This document shows, piece by piece, positions 28,667 to 37,992 of a stretch of DNA of 64,000 bases. Both the position numbers and the translations under genes were made by a program. The stretch's first letter is position 1. Each line of letters begins with the position of its first letter. The notes beneath the pieces are model-generated. The model ran no database searches. It had not been told where the DNA came from and worked only from the letters and a program-made list of their open reading frames with translations. Origin of the DNA: Zygotorulaspora mrakii (taxonomy: Eukaryota; Ascomycota; Saccharomycetes; Saccharomycetales; Saccharomycetaceae); NCBI RefSeq assembly GCF_013402915.1, contig NC_050723.1, positions 124,001 through 188,000 of the forward strand, in the 5' to 3' direction.

Positions 28667-30095
28667 CAATGTTTATTACCTTTCTCACTTGCTTAAATAA
28701 AATGAAAAATTTATGACAGTTTCTTGCCAATATGGTTACAGCCGCAGCTTATATTCGTTAGCTTTCTCGAAAAACTAAAAAAAACTGAGAAAATATCAAA
28801 GCTCACCAAAACAAAAATATATCGTCAAGCTCAACCCATATATATATATATGTATGTAGACATTCAGTAACAATCTAGAAGTGAACTCCTGCGTTTCTGC
28901 TTCAGGTGTACATTTCCTACCAAACGACGAGCTCTCAGAACATGGCGTTGGAAAAATGTGAAAAGTTAGCTGACGGCACACGGCAGCAGCGACAAGGAAA
29001 AGAAATGTACACATTTAGACACAGATTGAAAAATCGCAAACAAGCGACACACAGGAATGATAACCAATCTTGAGCTAATTAATTTAATTGATTTTGCTGC
29101 TGTCGCCCAAGCTGAGCCAGGAGAAGGAGGTGTCAAAAATGTGGCCAACCCCCGTCAACACACCGGCAGACTTATTCTATCTTGACGGCATAAAGGACCA
29201 GGTCACTGGCAAGAAAAGATCTTTCTGTTTTAAAGGCTACTGTGACTGTGCGACTCAAGAGCTGGATTCCACTATTTTTGCAGTCTTTTTTACGAGTATT
29301 TTTCCCATTTACACTATGAGTATTTTTTATTGTCGCCGCCAGCAAGGCGCGCCAGGGAGTGTCAGGGAGAATAGCGACAAAACGACAAAACGACAAAACA
29401 ACTTAAATTCAACAGTGACAGGCCAATCGATGTGTCCGGGGAATACGCTGGCACAGGTATTTGCAAGGCGCTCTGGTACTACTCTTAGTAATTACCAGGC
29501 TAATTGTGCAATTTTTTTGAGTATAGGTTGAATGTTTGTAGAAACGTCAGGGCGCCACAACCGCCCCAAGTTCACGTTAATTCATCTGATATCTCGGCAC
29601 ACTGTTGCGTTCTTCTGAGCAGTTTTCAGTGAGCTGACTGGTGCTCTGCACAGGCACGTCACAAAGGCAGGCTGCAATTCTCTTATTTGTTGGCCGCACC
29701 GCTATTTTCTGCTTACATTCCGTAACATTCGTACACCCTCACAGTTAAAAAATAAAACATAACAGACTAGTGCGCAGTGACACCAAAAGGTGATGACTCG
29801 CTAGTCCCAAACTCAACCGACATGATATGCTGATCTCTCAAGGGCAGACTGATTAGAAGCCGCCTGACTCCTGTGAAGACAACATAGAATTTGTGCCAGA
29901 ATAAAAACCTTGTGGCAACTCTGTATGAGCGCCAGGAGCCGGCTAGGGTCCCTGTGCTTGGATTAAACACACTCAAAGCTGCTAAGAGTACCACGAACTG
30001 CTGTGGCTGCGTGTCAAGGTTAGTATGCGGCTATGTCTAGCTTTTTCTTCATGTATATGTTCTGACGTTCTTTCTTACTTCAGAACGAAAAACAC
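28667..30095. other. 1.4 kb gene-free region between TNA1 and tRNA-Val
   Basis: No open frame here has both an ATG and recognisable features; the longest, from an ATG at 29139 to 29531, has mixed composition and no family signs. The part near TNA1 holds a run of TATATA at 28837-28851. Three direct repeats of CGACAAAA lie at 29375-29398. TGACTC Gcn4-type cores are at 29794-29799 and 29864-29869. The stretch next to the tRNA is where retrotransposon remnants are usual, but I recognise no LTR ends. It may be just a long TNA1 promoter plus decayed DNA. Confidence 0.5.
29375..29398 (+). repeat. Triple 8-bp direct repeat
   Basis: Three perfect tandem copies of CGACAAAA in the long intergenic region upstream of TNA1. 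Too short to assign a role. Confidence 0.8.
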
Positions 30096-30168
30096 GTTCT
30101 AATAGTGTAGTGGCTATCACGTTGCCTTCACACGGCAAAGGTCCTGAGTTCGAACCTCAGTTAGAACA
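30096..30168 (+). tRNA. tRNA-Val (anticodon CAC)
   Basis: 73-base cloverleaf without an intron. Acceptor stem GTTCTAA pairs with TTAGAAC, followed by discriminator A at 30168. The anticodon arm is TTGCC-TTCACAC-GGCAA, with CAC at positions 34-36, reading the Val codon GUG. The T arm carries GTTCGAACC (B box). T-rich sequence follows (TTTT at about 30172 and TTTTTT at about 30177), a Pol III terminator. The 3' CCA is not encoded, as expected for a nuclear tRNA. Confidence 0.97.
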
Positions 30169-30318
30169 AATTTTGTTTTTTGCTATTTTTGTAGGGCGGC
30201 AAAATGAAAAAAGGGCATATCTGTAACATAAGCTTTCAAGAACAGATGAGAAGGTTTTCAGATGGCGAAAGGGAAGTAGCATCCCAAAACCGTAAGCATC
30301 TCAGGTACTTGATATAAC

Positions 30319-31582
30319 ATGGGTGTTCATTCTTTTTGGGACATCGTTGGTCCCACGGCGAGACCGGTGAGACTTGAGTCGTTACAGGACAAGCGAATGG
30401 CCGTGGACGCTTCGATTTGGATATACCAGTTCCTAAAAGCTGTTAGAGATCAAGAGGGTAATGCGCTAAAAAACTCGCATATCGTGGGGTTCTTTAGAAG
30501 AATTTGCAAACTGCTGTTTTTTGGTATCAAGCCAGTGTTTGTCTTCGATGGTGGTGTGCCGCTCTTGAAGAGGCAGACCATACAGCAAAGAAAGGAAAGA
30601 AGACAGGGAAAACGGGATAGTGCCGCGAATACTGCCAGGAAGTTGCTAGCAATCCAATTGCAAAAGCAGCAAGAGAACGAGCAAGCACGACCCCAAGCAA
30701 GTGAAATACCGGCTGAAAAGTTGCCAGGGCGTAATGATGATTATCAGATATTCAAACCGCAGGACGAGTGGGATCTGCCAGTAATACCTGGTTTCAAATA
30801 TGACGAGAATGATCAAAGAATTCTTTCGGACAAAGTCTTCAACGAATTCAAAAACTCGATTGCTGATGACGAATTCGATAACATTGATTTGGAAACCATC
30901 AACCCAGCGTCCGCGGAGTTCGAAGAACTGCCGAAGTCTACGCAGTATATGATTCTCTCAACACTACGTTTAAGATCCAGATTGAGGATGGGGTACTCAA
31001 AGGAACAACTAGAGAACATCTTTCCAGATAGTATGGATTTTTCAAAATTTCAAATTGACATGGTGAAAAGAAGAAACTTTTTTACTCAAAAGCTGATGGG
31101 AGTTACCGGCACACACGATGGTGGTGCATCTAAATTGGATGAGGAAGTTGTAAATAGGATTTCCGGCCAACTTCACAGGCAATACAAGTTGACAAAAACG
31201 GATAACGGTTGGATCTTAGGTTTGGGTGATATGGACGGATCAGAAAATACAAAGGCAATTTTGTTAGATGAGAATATGAATTCTAAAAAAATTAATACCA
31301 AAAGTACTAATTCTGACGAACGAAGTCTCAAGCCGAAGACTAGCGATGATGATGACGATGATGATGATAACAGTTCAGAATGGGAAGATATCGATACACG
31401 GCCTCGAAATACAAAGGGTGTGGAAGATTTTTCAATAAGGGCTGCAAGATTACCGCAGTTAGAAATGCAATCGCATTCCACCGGCAGTCAGTCATTTTTG
31501 GATAAGAGATATGACAATACGTCTCCTGCGAAAAGGTCTATTACTAAAGCGATGCCACGTATTGTCGAGGACTACATTAACC

Positions 31583-31640
<58 letters not shown>

Positions 31641-33336
31641 GCAAGTTTTTGAAAGACACTTACATGAGATTGAAATGATGGAAGCGATCCAAAAATCCAG
31701 ACGTGAATCACAGCAAGAAAAAATACCAATGACGCCCAATACGCACGTGCTGGACATAGTTGACCCTAGTCCTAACATGATGCCTACTTCTAACGTTGAT
31801 TTGGAAAAATTGCAACATCATTCGCCGAATACGTCTAAATCATCAAACAATATCGAAAAACGTGAGACAACAAGCTTCAGCGATCCGACCTGTGCATTAA
31901 CCGAAAGTGAACAAAATCTTAATCATATGGTTAGCAAAATTCCAGAGTTTCATTTCGGTCAAAGCAGTTCATTTCTTTTTGAAGATTCGGATAAAAAAGA
32001 CAATTCAAAGCCAGAAAAGAAAGAGCCCATTCAAGAGGTACCTGCGTGGTTCCAATCAACGTCTTCCAAGCAAGAAAATCCTTATGCTGTATCAAATTTT
32101 GTCAGCGACAAAGAAGTTTTGAATGACGAGGAGCCTAATAATTTCAAATTGGTAACGGGAATACAAGCACAAGAGCTTTTGCAAAACAATAAGGGAAAAG
32201 AAGATGGTAGAATTGATTTATCAGATGTCGAAAGGGTGCATTTTGATGGTGCTCAAGAAGTGAGCGTAACACCTAAGGAAAAGGAAACTCCAGAAGACAG
32301 TGAATCAAATATTTCTGAGGGATTTGAGAAATCTAGAGATTTGAGGACAGAACCCATGGCATTTGATTATGATTTTTCTGAAGAGGAGGAAGAAAGTATT
32401 GCGGAGAATATGAGAAAAGAGGAGCATGAATTCAATTCTTTCAAGAACAACTTGAATAATAAAATTGTAGATAATGCTTTCATGGAAGATGAACTATTCG
32501 AAAAACAAGTAAAAGAGAAGAGAGACTCAGATGAAGTGACTACTGATATGATTATTGAAGTTCAGGATTTACTTTCCCGTTTCGGTATTCCTTATGTAAC
32601 AGCCCCAATGGAAGCGGAAGCACAATGCGCTAAGCTTTTACACCTTAAGCTTGTTGACGGTGTTATAACGGATGATAGTGATGTCTTCCTGTTTGGGGGA
32701 ACAAAAATATATAAAAACATGTTCCATGAGAGAAACTACGTTGAGTTTTACGATATGGATAGTATCTCCAAACGGTTAGGATTGGACCGTGATAATATGA
32801 TAGAGCTGGCACAATTATTGGGCAGCGACTACACGACAGGCATAAAAAGTTTAGGACCTGTCTCCAGTATGGAGGTACTTGGTGAATTTGGTGGTTTAGA
32901 GAAATTTAGAGATTGGTATAATGAAGGTCAATTCGACAAAAAAAAGCAGGAAAATGAGAAAAAATTTCAGAAAGAACTAAGAAGGAAACTTGTCAAGAAC
33001 GAAGTAGTACTCTCGTCTGATTTTCCGAGTGAGCTTGTTCGTGACTCTTATTTAAATCCAGAGGTTGATAGCGACGAAACATCATTTGTTTGGGGCACAC
33101 CTGATCTTGACATGCTACGGACGTTCATGAATAGGCGAGTCGGTTGGCCTAAAGAAAAGACTGATGAAGTCCTCATCCCACTTATTAGAGACATCAATAA
33201 GCGAAAGTCCCAACAAAGGCAGATGACTTTAACGGAGTTTTTTCCTACTGAATACATAGAAAATGATAAAAATAAAAACTTTGGAAAAAGAATTGCAACG
33301 GCTACAGGCAAATTGAAACATAGGCGGCTTAAATAG
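30319..33336 (+). CDS. RAD2: Nucleotide excision repair endonuclease Rad2 (XPG)
   Basis: Single-strand endonuclease that makes the 3' cut in nucleotide excision repair; also works with TFIIH. The protein has 1005 residues (S. cerevisiae 1031). XPG-N domain at 1-100 begins MGVHSFWDIVGP with catalytic-type D30 and a second Asp in VFDGG. A long acidic spacer holds two Asp runs and TFIIH-binding type acidic/hydrophobic segments. The XPG-I domain starts near 755 (FGIPYVTAPMEAEAQ: E765, E767; D786/D788 in TDDSD) and the H3TH follows with GSDYTTGIKSLGP (835-847). A PIP-box, Q968-x-x-L971-x-x-F974-F975, sits near the end and should bind PCNA. Basic C-terminus. Intact. Confidence 0.97.
31585..31638 (+). 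repeat. (GAT)18 microsatellite in RAD2
   Basis: Eighteen perfect GAT triplets in frame, coding Asp 423-440 in the Rad2 spacer, between a His and a Glu codon. A shorter, imperfect run lies at about 31345-31369. Purity of the long run suggests recent expansion by slippage. Confidence 0.95.
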
Positions 33337-33408
33337 GCTTTTGTTTTTGTTCCGTTTCTTAATGTTTTCTTAGCTTTTTTTCATTTTTCTTTCTAATGCG
33401 CGTCACGC

Positions 33409-33418
33409 TTTTTGTGGT
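33409..33418 (-). promoter_or_regulatory. Middle sporulation element upstream of PFS1 candidate
   Basis: On the minus strand this reads ACCACAAAAA, matching the Ndt80 core CRCAAA with flanking A (consensus gNCRCAAAW; the weak first base differs). It is about 110 bp upstream of the ATG at 33529, the usual place for an MSE. Confidence 0.6.
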
Positions 33419-33528
33419 ACATTGACACTTTTAATAATTTAGAGCAGAACATGATATAAAAATGAATGTCCCATCATGGGATGCGCTAGTAGTCTCACTG
33501 GAAGAGCCTCGATAGCGTCCGTGAAAGA

Positions 33529-34392
33529 ATGCCTCATAGAAGAATAATTCCAGGTAATAAAATACCGTTATCTCAGAGTTCTAAGAGAAATGTGGAGAGT
33601 TGTCCCAATAGTTTTTTAGCCACTAGCGATTGCAAAGAAAAGGAATTTTTGAGACACAAGAGGAACCGTAAGCTTGAAAGTTCACCTATCTTGGAAATTT
33701 GCAAGGAGGAGGCCCCTGTATTGCAGTCAATGGTAAACCCTCCAAAATCGCATTCTGCAGCCAATACGCCAGATAATTTCCTCCAGATGAAAGAAAATCA
33801 ACAGGCTTCATCAGCGGGGGTTAAAAGATATGCTCAAGGTAATCCAAATGATAGTGCGGTACAGCAATACACCTTAATGACGTATTCCAGTGGTCAAATG
33901 GTGAATTCTCTATACCCTAATTATAATGTTAGTGTGCCTTTTTTTTCTCATTATTCGAATTATTCTATTCATAATCTTCCCGGAATAAATGGAAATGCAC
34001 TAAATTTCAATAAACTCGATAACTCAAATCACGTATTAGAAGGACAAAGTTTTCCTACTTTTTTCAATCCGAGGACAGCAACAAATATGCCACACAAAGA
34101 AAAAGTCAATAGCTGGATTGAAAATATTCCTGTGTATGAGATAGAGGAAGGCCTTTGGGAATCCGAATGTTATGACATGGAATACTCGTTGAACTGGGAA
34201 GAAGATGAGTTCGAGAATCCAGAATTCTACCGAACAAGCACCATATCTTATGCAATGAATGACGAAGTGCTATTTCTGCAAGCCAAAAAATTTGAGACGT
34301 TGGTAAGGAAGTTATATGAATCAGAAAGGGAAGCAAGACAATTCGATAAAGATTTCCCTCTGGACGCCACATCAATAACAGACTATATATAA
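33529..34392 (+). CDS. PFS1: Probable Pfs1/Ady1-type sporulation protein
   Basis: Protein of 287 residues that I do not recognise by domain. In S. cerevisiae the gene next to KOG1 and SSP1 is YHR185C (PFS1/ADY1, 237 residues), needed for assembly of the prospore membrane at selected spindle poles. This gene has the expected orientation and sits between RAD2 and MTM1 with SSP1 just beyond, so the call rests on position. The first 150 residues are polar and low complexity. The C-terminal third (about 195-280) is acidic and aromatic: WIENIPVYEIEEGLWESE, MEYSLNWEEDEFENPEF, then a likely helix ETLVRKLYESEREARQFD. An MSE-like site upstream agrees with meiotic expression. Sequence homology itself is unverified. 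Confidence 0.65.
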   Translation: MPHRRIIPGNKIPLSQSSKRNVESCPNSFLATSDCKEKEFLRHKRNRKLESSPILEICKEEAPVLQSMVNPPKSHSAANTPDNFLQMKENQQASSAGVKRYAQGNPNDSAVQQYTLMTYSSGQMVNSLYPNYNVSVPFFSHYSNYSIHNLPGINGNALNFNKLDNSNHVLEGQSFPTFFNPRTATNMPHKEKVNSWIENIPVYEIEEGLWESECYDMEYSLNWEEDEFENPEFYRTSTISYAMNDEVLFLQAKKFETLVRKLYESEREARQFDKDFPLDATSITDYI

Positions 34393-34615
34393 AGTTTTCA
34401 ATGAACTCTACTTTTATATTTTGGTAATAAGTATTCCGGTTACTTTCTTTATTTGTACAGTGTGTCTTTTCACCTGGCGCTAATCGCGTACCGAGTGATC
34501 CGGTCGAATACTGGTATGTGTTGAAAAGTGGGCAATGATCGTCAAGTATACAAGGTGTTATGATAAAGGATGTCACCACGCTGCTTGCTCTGGTTAATCT
34601 AGTTTAGTTTGGATT

Positions 34616-35683
34616 ATGAGCTCTGGTTCTTCAAGCAATCTTTCCTTGAAGGAAAGAATGATAAGTGCCGGGGTGGGCTCTCTTCTTACATCAATGATTT
34701 TAACTCCGATGGATGTGGTTAGAATTCGACTTCAGCAGCAAGAAATAATACCTGATTGCTCATGTGTTGTTGATTCACCGAAGAGTAAGCTTAGTGCTCC
34801 AGTAGATGTTAACGGGACTGTATTTTGGCAAGATTCCTGTTTTAAGGATATAAATTGTAGGAACTCTTCAGTACGATACAGTGGAACTATGGATGCATTT
34901 AGGAAAATAATTCAAACGGAGGGAGTATCGACTCTATGGAGAGGAATAACTGTAACGCTTCTAATGGCGATTCCGGCGAATGTTGTCTATTTCACGGGGT
35001 ATGAATATCTCAGGGATTTATCACCATTGAACAAAACTAGTCCTAGTCTTAATCCGCTTTTCTGCGGTGCTTTTGCTAGGATATTTGCAGCATCCACTGT
35101 GGCACCTTTTGAGCTTGTAAAGACTAGATTACAAAGTATTCCGAAGTATGATAAGTCAACGGCATCCTGGCACATATTCAAAGATTTGATGCAAGAGACA
35201 AAGAAAGAAATCTCTTCGGGAGGATATAAAGTTTTATTCAGAGGTCTGGAAATAACACTTTGGAGAGATGTTCCTTTCAGTGCTATCTATTGGGGATCAT
35301 ATGAATTCATTAAGAAACATTTTTGGGGAGTTAGAGATGATTTATTATATATCGAAAATCAATCTAATTGGAACCATTTTGTTAATAGTTTTTTAAGTGG
35401 ATGCATCAGCGGTGCAACAGCAGCTATTTTCACACACCCATTTGATGTTGGAAAGACAAGATGGCAAATATCAGTGATGTCAAATAATGAAAAATCTACT
35501 TTACCTGTTAGGAATTCTAATGATTTGGGTAAAAATATGTTTAAATCCTTGAATTTAATACGACAGAACGAAGGAATTGGTGCACTCTATACTGGTCTCT
35601 TTGCGAGGATTGCGAAGATAGCACCAAGTTGTGCAATTATGATATCCAGCTATGAGATATCCAAAAGATTATTCAGTTCATAA
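34616..35683 (+). CDS. MTM1: Mitochondrial carrier protein Mtm1
   Basis: Inner-membrane carrier of the SLC25 family (human SLC25A39/40 relatives). In S. cerevisiae its loss mis-loads mitochondrial Sod2 with iron; pyridoxal phosphate and glutathione transport have both been proposed. The protein has 355 residues (S. cerevisiae 366). Three carrier repeats are marked by the signatures PMDVVRIRLQ (31-40), PFELVKTRLQ (about 164) and PFDVGKTRWQ (about 275). The Cys pair in IPDCSC after the first signature is also in S. cerevisiae Mtm1. WRDVPFSAIYWGSYE is a further conserved block. The ATG at 34616 is followed by SSGSSSNLSLKERM, as in the family. Confidence 0.95.
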   Translation: MSSGSSSNLSLKERMISAGVGSLLTSMILTPMDVVRIRLQQQEIIPDCSCVVDSPKSKLSAPVDVNGTVFWQDSCFKDINCRNSSVRYSGTMDAFRKIIQTEGVSTLWRGITVTLLMAIPANVVYFTGYEYLRDLSPLNKTSPSLNPLFCGAFARIFAASTVAPFELVKTRLQSIPKYDKSTASWHIFKDLMQETKKEISSGGYKVLFRGLEITLWRDVPFSAIYWGSYEFIKKHFWGVRDDLLYIENQSNWNHFVNSFLSGCISGATAAIFTHPFDVGKTRWQISVMSNNEKSTLPVRNSNDLGKNMFKSLNLIRQNEGIGALYTGLFARIAKIAPSCAIMISSYEISKRLFSS

Positions 35684-35883
35684 TGTTCCCATCATATGGA
35701 CAATACTAAAATTAATGATAGAACAAGAAATTAATAACAATATTGTACATAGATCTATCTTGTTCATTTTAGTATAACGAAGCGTAATTCATCATTAAGC
35801 ATAATACGGTAATCAATGTAAATTAGACGAGTTGTAAACGAAAAGAGAAAAAACTCGTGACATCTCATAGAAGCTAAGCATAT

Positions 35884-37710
35884 CTATAAAGGTGATTCAG
35901 CCCATCTATTTTCCTGTAGATTTTTTTCGGCATCATTGAATTGCTGAGAAATGTCACCGAAATGTAAAATGAAACCATTTCCTGGCTCATTACTGCCATT
36001 CTTAGTTGAAAGTTTTTGTTTTAGAGGTGGTTTATCCGGCTGTTTGCCTATACTTTCAGGCTCTTTTGGGAAAACAGAAATATTGTGATTTTTTCTGAGA
36101 CTTAGAGTTGCTTGTCGATTTGCTGTCATTTCATTTAATACGGCCTTTGGATTTAGACTTCTCGTTACAGTATTGTCTTCACTCTCGAAATCACTGAAAA
36201 CTCTTTGGTGATCTGTCCTTGCTTGATTTTCAGTATGACTATTGTCTTCCTTAAGGGTATCTCCCTTTACCTTTTCTGGAATTGCTTCATTTGATGACCG
36301 TTCCAGAAAGAACTGGTTGCTCGTTATTGGATTGAATCTATCAGTGGCTATATCTGATATACTCTCTTCGAGACCTGTTTGAAAATCAAGCTTTGGGGAG
36401 ATGTTTTTTGGAGTTGATGTATAGGCTTGAGGTAAACCTTTACGAATTTTTTTCATAAGTGTATCATTGCCATCAGATTTACCACTTACAAGATCAACCC
36501 AACTTTGAGGGTTGCTTTTCTCTTCTGGATTCAATTTAGACCAGTTTCTTTCTGCACGTAAGATCCTGAGCTTTTCAAAATCCTTAACAAATAATTCACT
36601 ATTGTTAATTTCTAGCTTTTGCAGAGTAATCTTTAAGTAGTTCCCAGTTGCATCCTTCAAATCACTTGACCGTTCATAGTATTCTATACCTATATCTTTG
36701 AAAATCTGTCGCGCAGTGACAGATATTGAGTACTGATAATGGGATTTGTATGCTTCATAGGATTTTTCCTGAGCTATTACTTTCTCTCGCAGTAAGTTTG
36801 TCTCCTCTATGTCTTCACCCTTTTTATTCTTTGAATTGTCATACTTTTTCAACGCATATAAAAGGTTTTTTTTACCCGTTGATAATTCATCTTGTCTTAG
36901 GCATATATATTCTAGTTCTGCAGTTAACTGCTTCAGTTTTTCTGAAATTTTTTGTTCCAATGCAAGATCCATTTGGAATAATTGCTGTATCTCATTTACC
37001 AAAGCTACTGAATCTGAATTCTCAACCGCAGAATTTTGACCCCAAAAGAATAAATCTTTTAAAAACTTTTGCATCAGCTTAGATGTTTCATTCTTTTTAT
37101 TAGCCACAGCGCTCAACCTCTTCGTTACTGTACGTAAAGTTACGCTCTTTGCGTGTAATGAAGTGGATAAATTTGATAAAAACGAAGGATCCATTAGAAT
37201 TTGCGAGATTGGTTTATTTATCAAACTGTTATAAGTTTCTGCAATATCCAAGGTATCTGGGGCATTATTCCCAGTCGCACTTTGTGATGGCACATTTCGA
37301 TTATCATGAATCCCTCTTGGGAATTGTGGAATGTTATTAGCATCAACATTGTTTCCTGTCATGAAAGTTTTAGCGCTATCCTGAGCAAGATTTTGACTTC
37401 CATTCAAGCCTGCGCCAAAAGGTTCTTCCTCAACGAGGTATATCTGTTTTCCCGGTAAATCATTTTCATTATCATGCTTTTGATCTATATTTCTCGGAAG
37501 AACCTCATCTCTCTTCCCATTGAGACTTGAATTTGAATGAGTATTTTCAGCGTTATAATTAGCTCTATTAAACCAATCTTTCAACTTGTCAACCAAGTTT
37601 TTTCCCTGAAGTGGTTTTGCAGGCTGTTCCATCATAAATGAGTGTAGTGGTAATTCCGGTGGCGGTTCGACGGTTTCGTAATATTGGACGAACTCTTTCC
37701 AATTTGACAT
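35884..37710 (-). CDS. SSP1: Meiosis-specific prospore membrane leading-edge protein Ssp1
   Basis: Protein of 608 residues (S. cerevisiae Ssp1: 571). In S. cerevisiae Ssp1 is part of the coat at the lip of the growing prospore membrane and must be removed for closure. The N-terminus has a Pro-rich block EPPPELPLHSF. Residues about 150-400 have a helical, charged composition typical of BAR-like/coiled-coil regions (QKISEKLKQLTAELEYICL, YEAYKSHYQYSISVTARQIF). The C-terminal third is Ser/Asn-rich and disordered. The position directly upstream of GND1 on the same strand matches SSP1-GND1 on S. cerevisiae chromosome VIII. An exact MSE lies about 100 bp upstream of the start. Confidence 0.82.
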   Translation of the reverse strand: MSNWKEFVQYYETVEPPPELPLHSFMMEQPAKPLQGKNLVDKLKDWFNRANYNAENTHSNSSLNGKRDEVLPRNIDQKHDNENDLPGKQIYLVEEEPFGAGLNGSQNLAQDSAKTFMTGNNVDANNIPQFPRGIHDNRNVPSQSATGNNAPDTLDIAETYNSLINKPISQILMDPSFLSNLSTSLHAKSVTLRTVTKRLSAVANKKNETSKLMQKFLKDLFFWGQNSAVENSDSVALVNEIQQLFQMDLALEQKISEKLKQLTAELEYICLRQDELSTGKKNLLYALKKYDNSKNKKGEDIEETNLLREKVIAQEKSYEAYKSHYQYSISVTARQIFKDIGIEYYERSSDLKDATGNYLKITLQKLEINNSELFVKDFEKLRILRAERNWSKLNPEEKSNPQSWVDLVSGKSDGNDTLMKKIRKGLPQAYTSTPKNISPKLDFQTGLEESISDIATDRFNPITSNQFFLERSSNEAIPEKVKGDTLKEDNSHTENQARTDHQRVFSDFESEDNTVTRSLNPKAVLNEMTANRQATLSLRKNHNISVFPKEPESIGKQPDKPPLKQKLSTKNGSNEPGNGFILHFGDISQQFNDAEKNLQENRWAESPL

Positions 37711-37810
37711 CGATAACTATGATGAGCAAGCCTCTTTAGATCTATTCGATAAGCCAAAGATCAGACTGGTGCCTGCACGGTAAAGTTCGATAGTAGCTTT
37801 GAATTCTCTC

Positions 37811-37820
37811 ATTTTGTGTC
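37811..37820 (-). promoter_or_regulatory. Middle sporulation element of SSP1
   Basis: Reads GACACAAAAT on the minus strand, an exact match to the Ndt80 consensus gNCRCAAAW. It is about 100 bp upstream of the SSP1 ATG. SSP1 is an Ndt80-dependent middle sporulation gene in S. cerevisiae, so the element is likely functional. Confidence 0.8.
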
Positions 37821-37992
37821 ACTTTCGTTTCAGAGGGAATTTCAAATGCGACAAGCGCAGTTGAAAAAGGAAAAATCTATGTAGAGAAAAGCTGTGGTAT
37901 ATAAATGGAAAACAATAATCAATGACTCGAAGTATATAGTCGAGAGTATAAGACTACATAATAAAGAAATCCAAGGTGAAAGTTGAACGATT

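Noticed and set aside
29088..29531. 147-codon frame in the TNA1-tRNA spacer
   Set aside because: First codon is TTG; from its first ATG the product is mixed in composition, with no recognisable domain.
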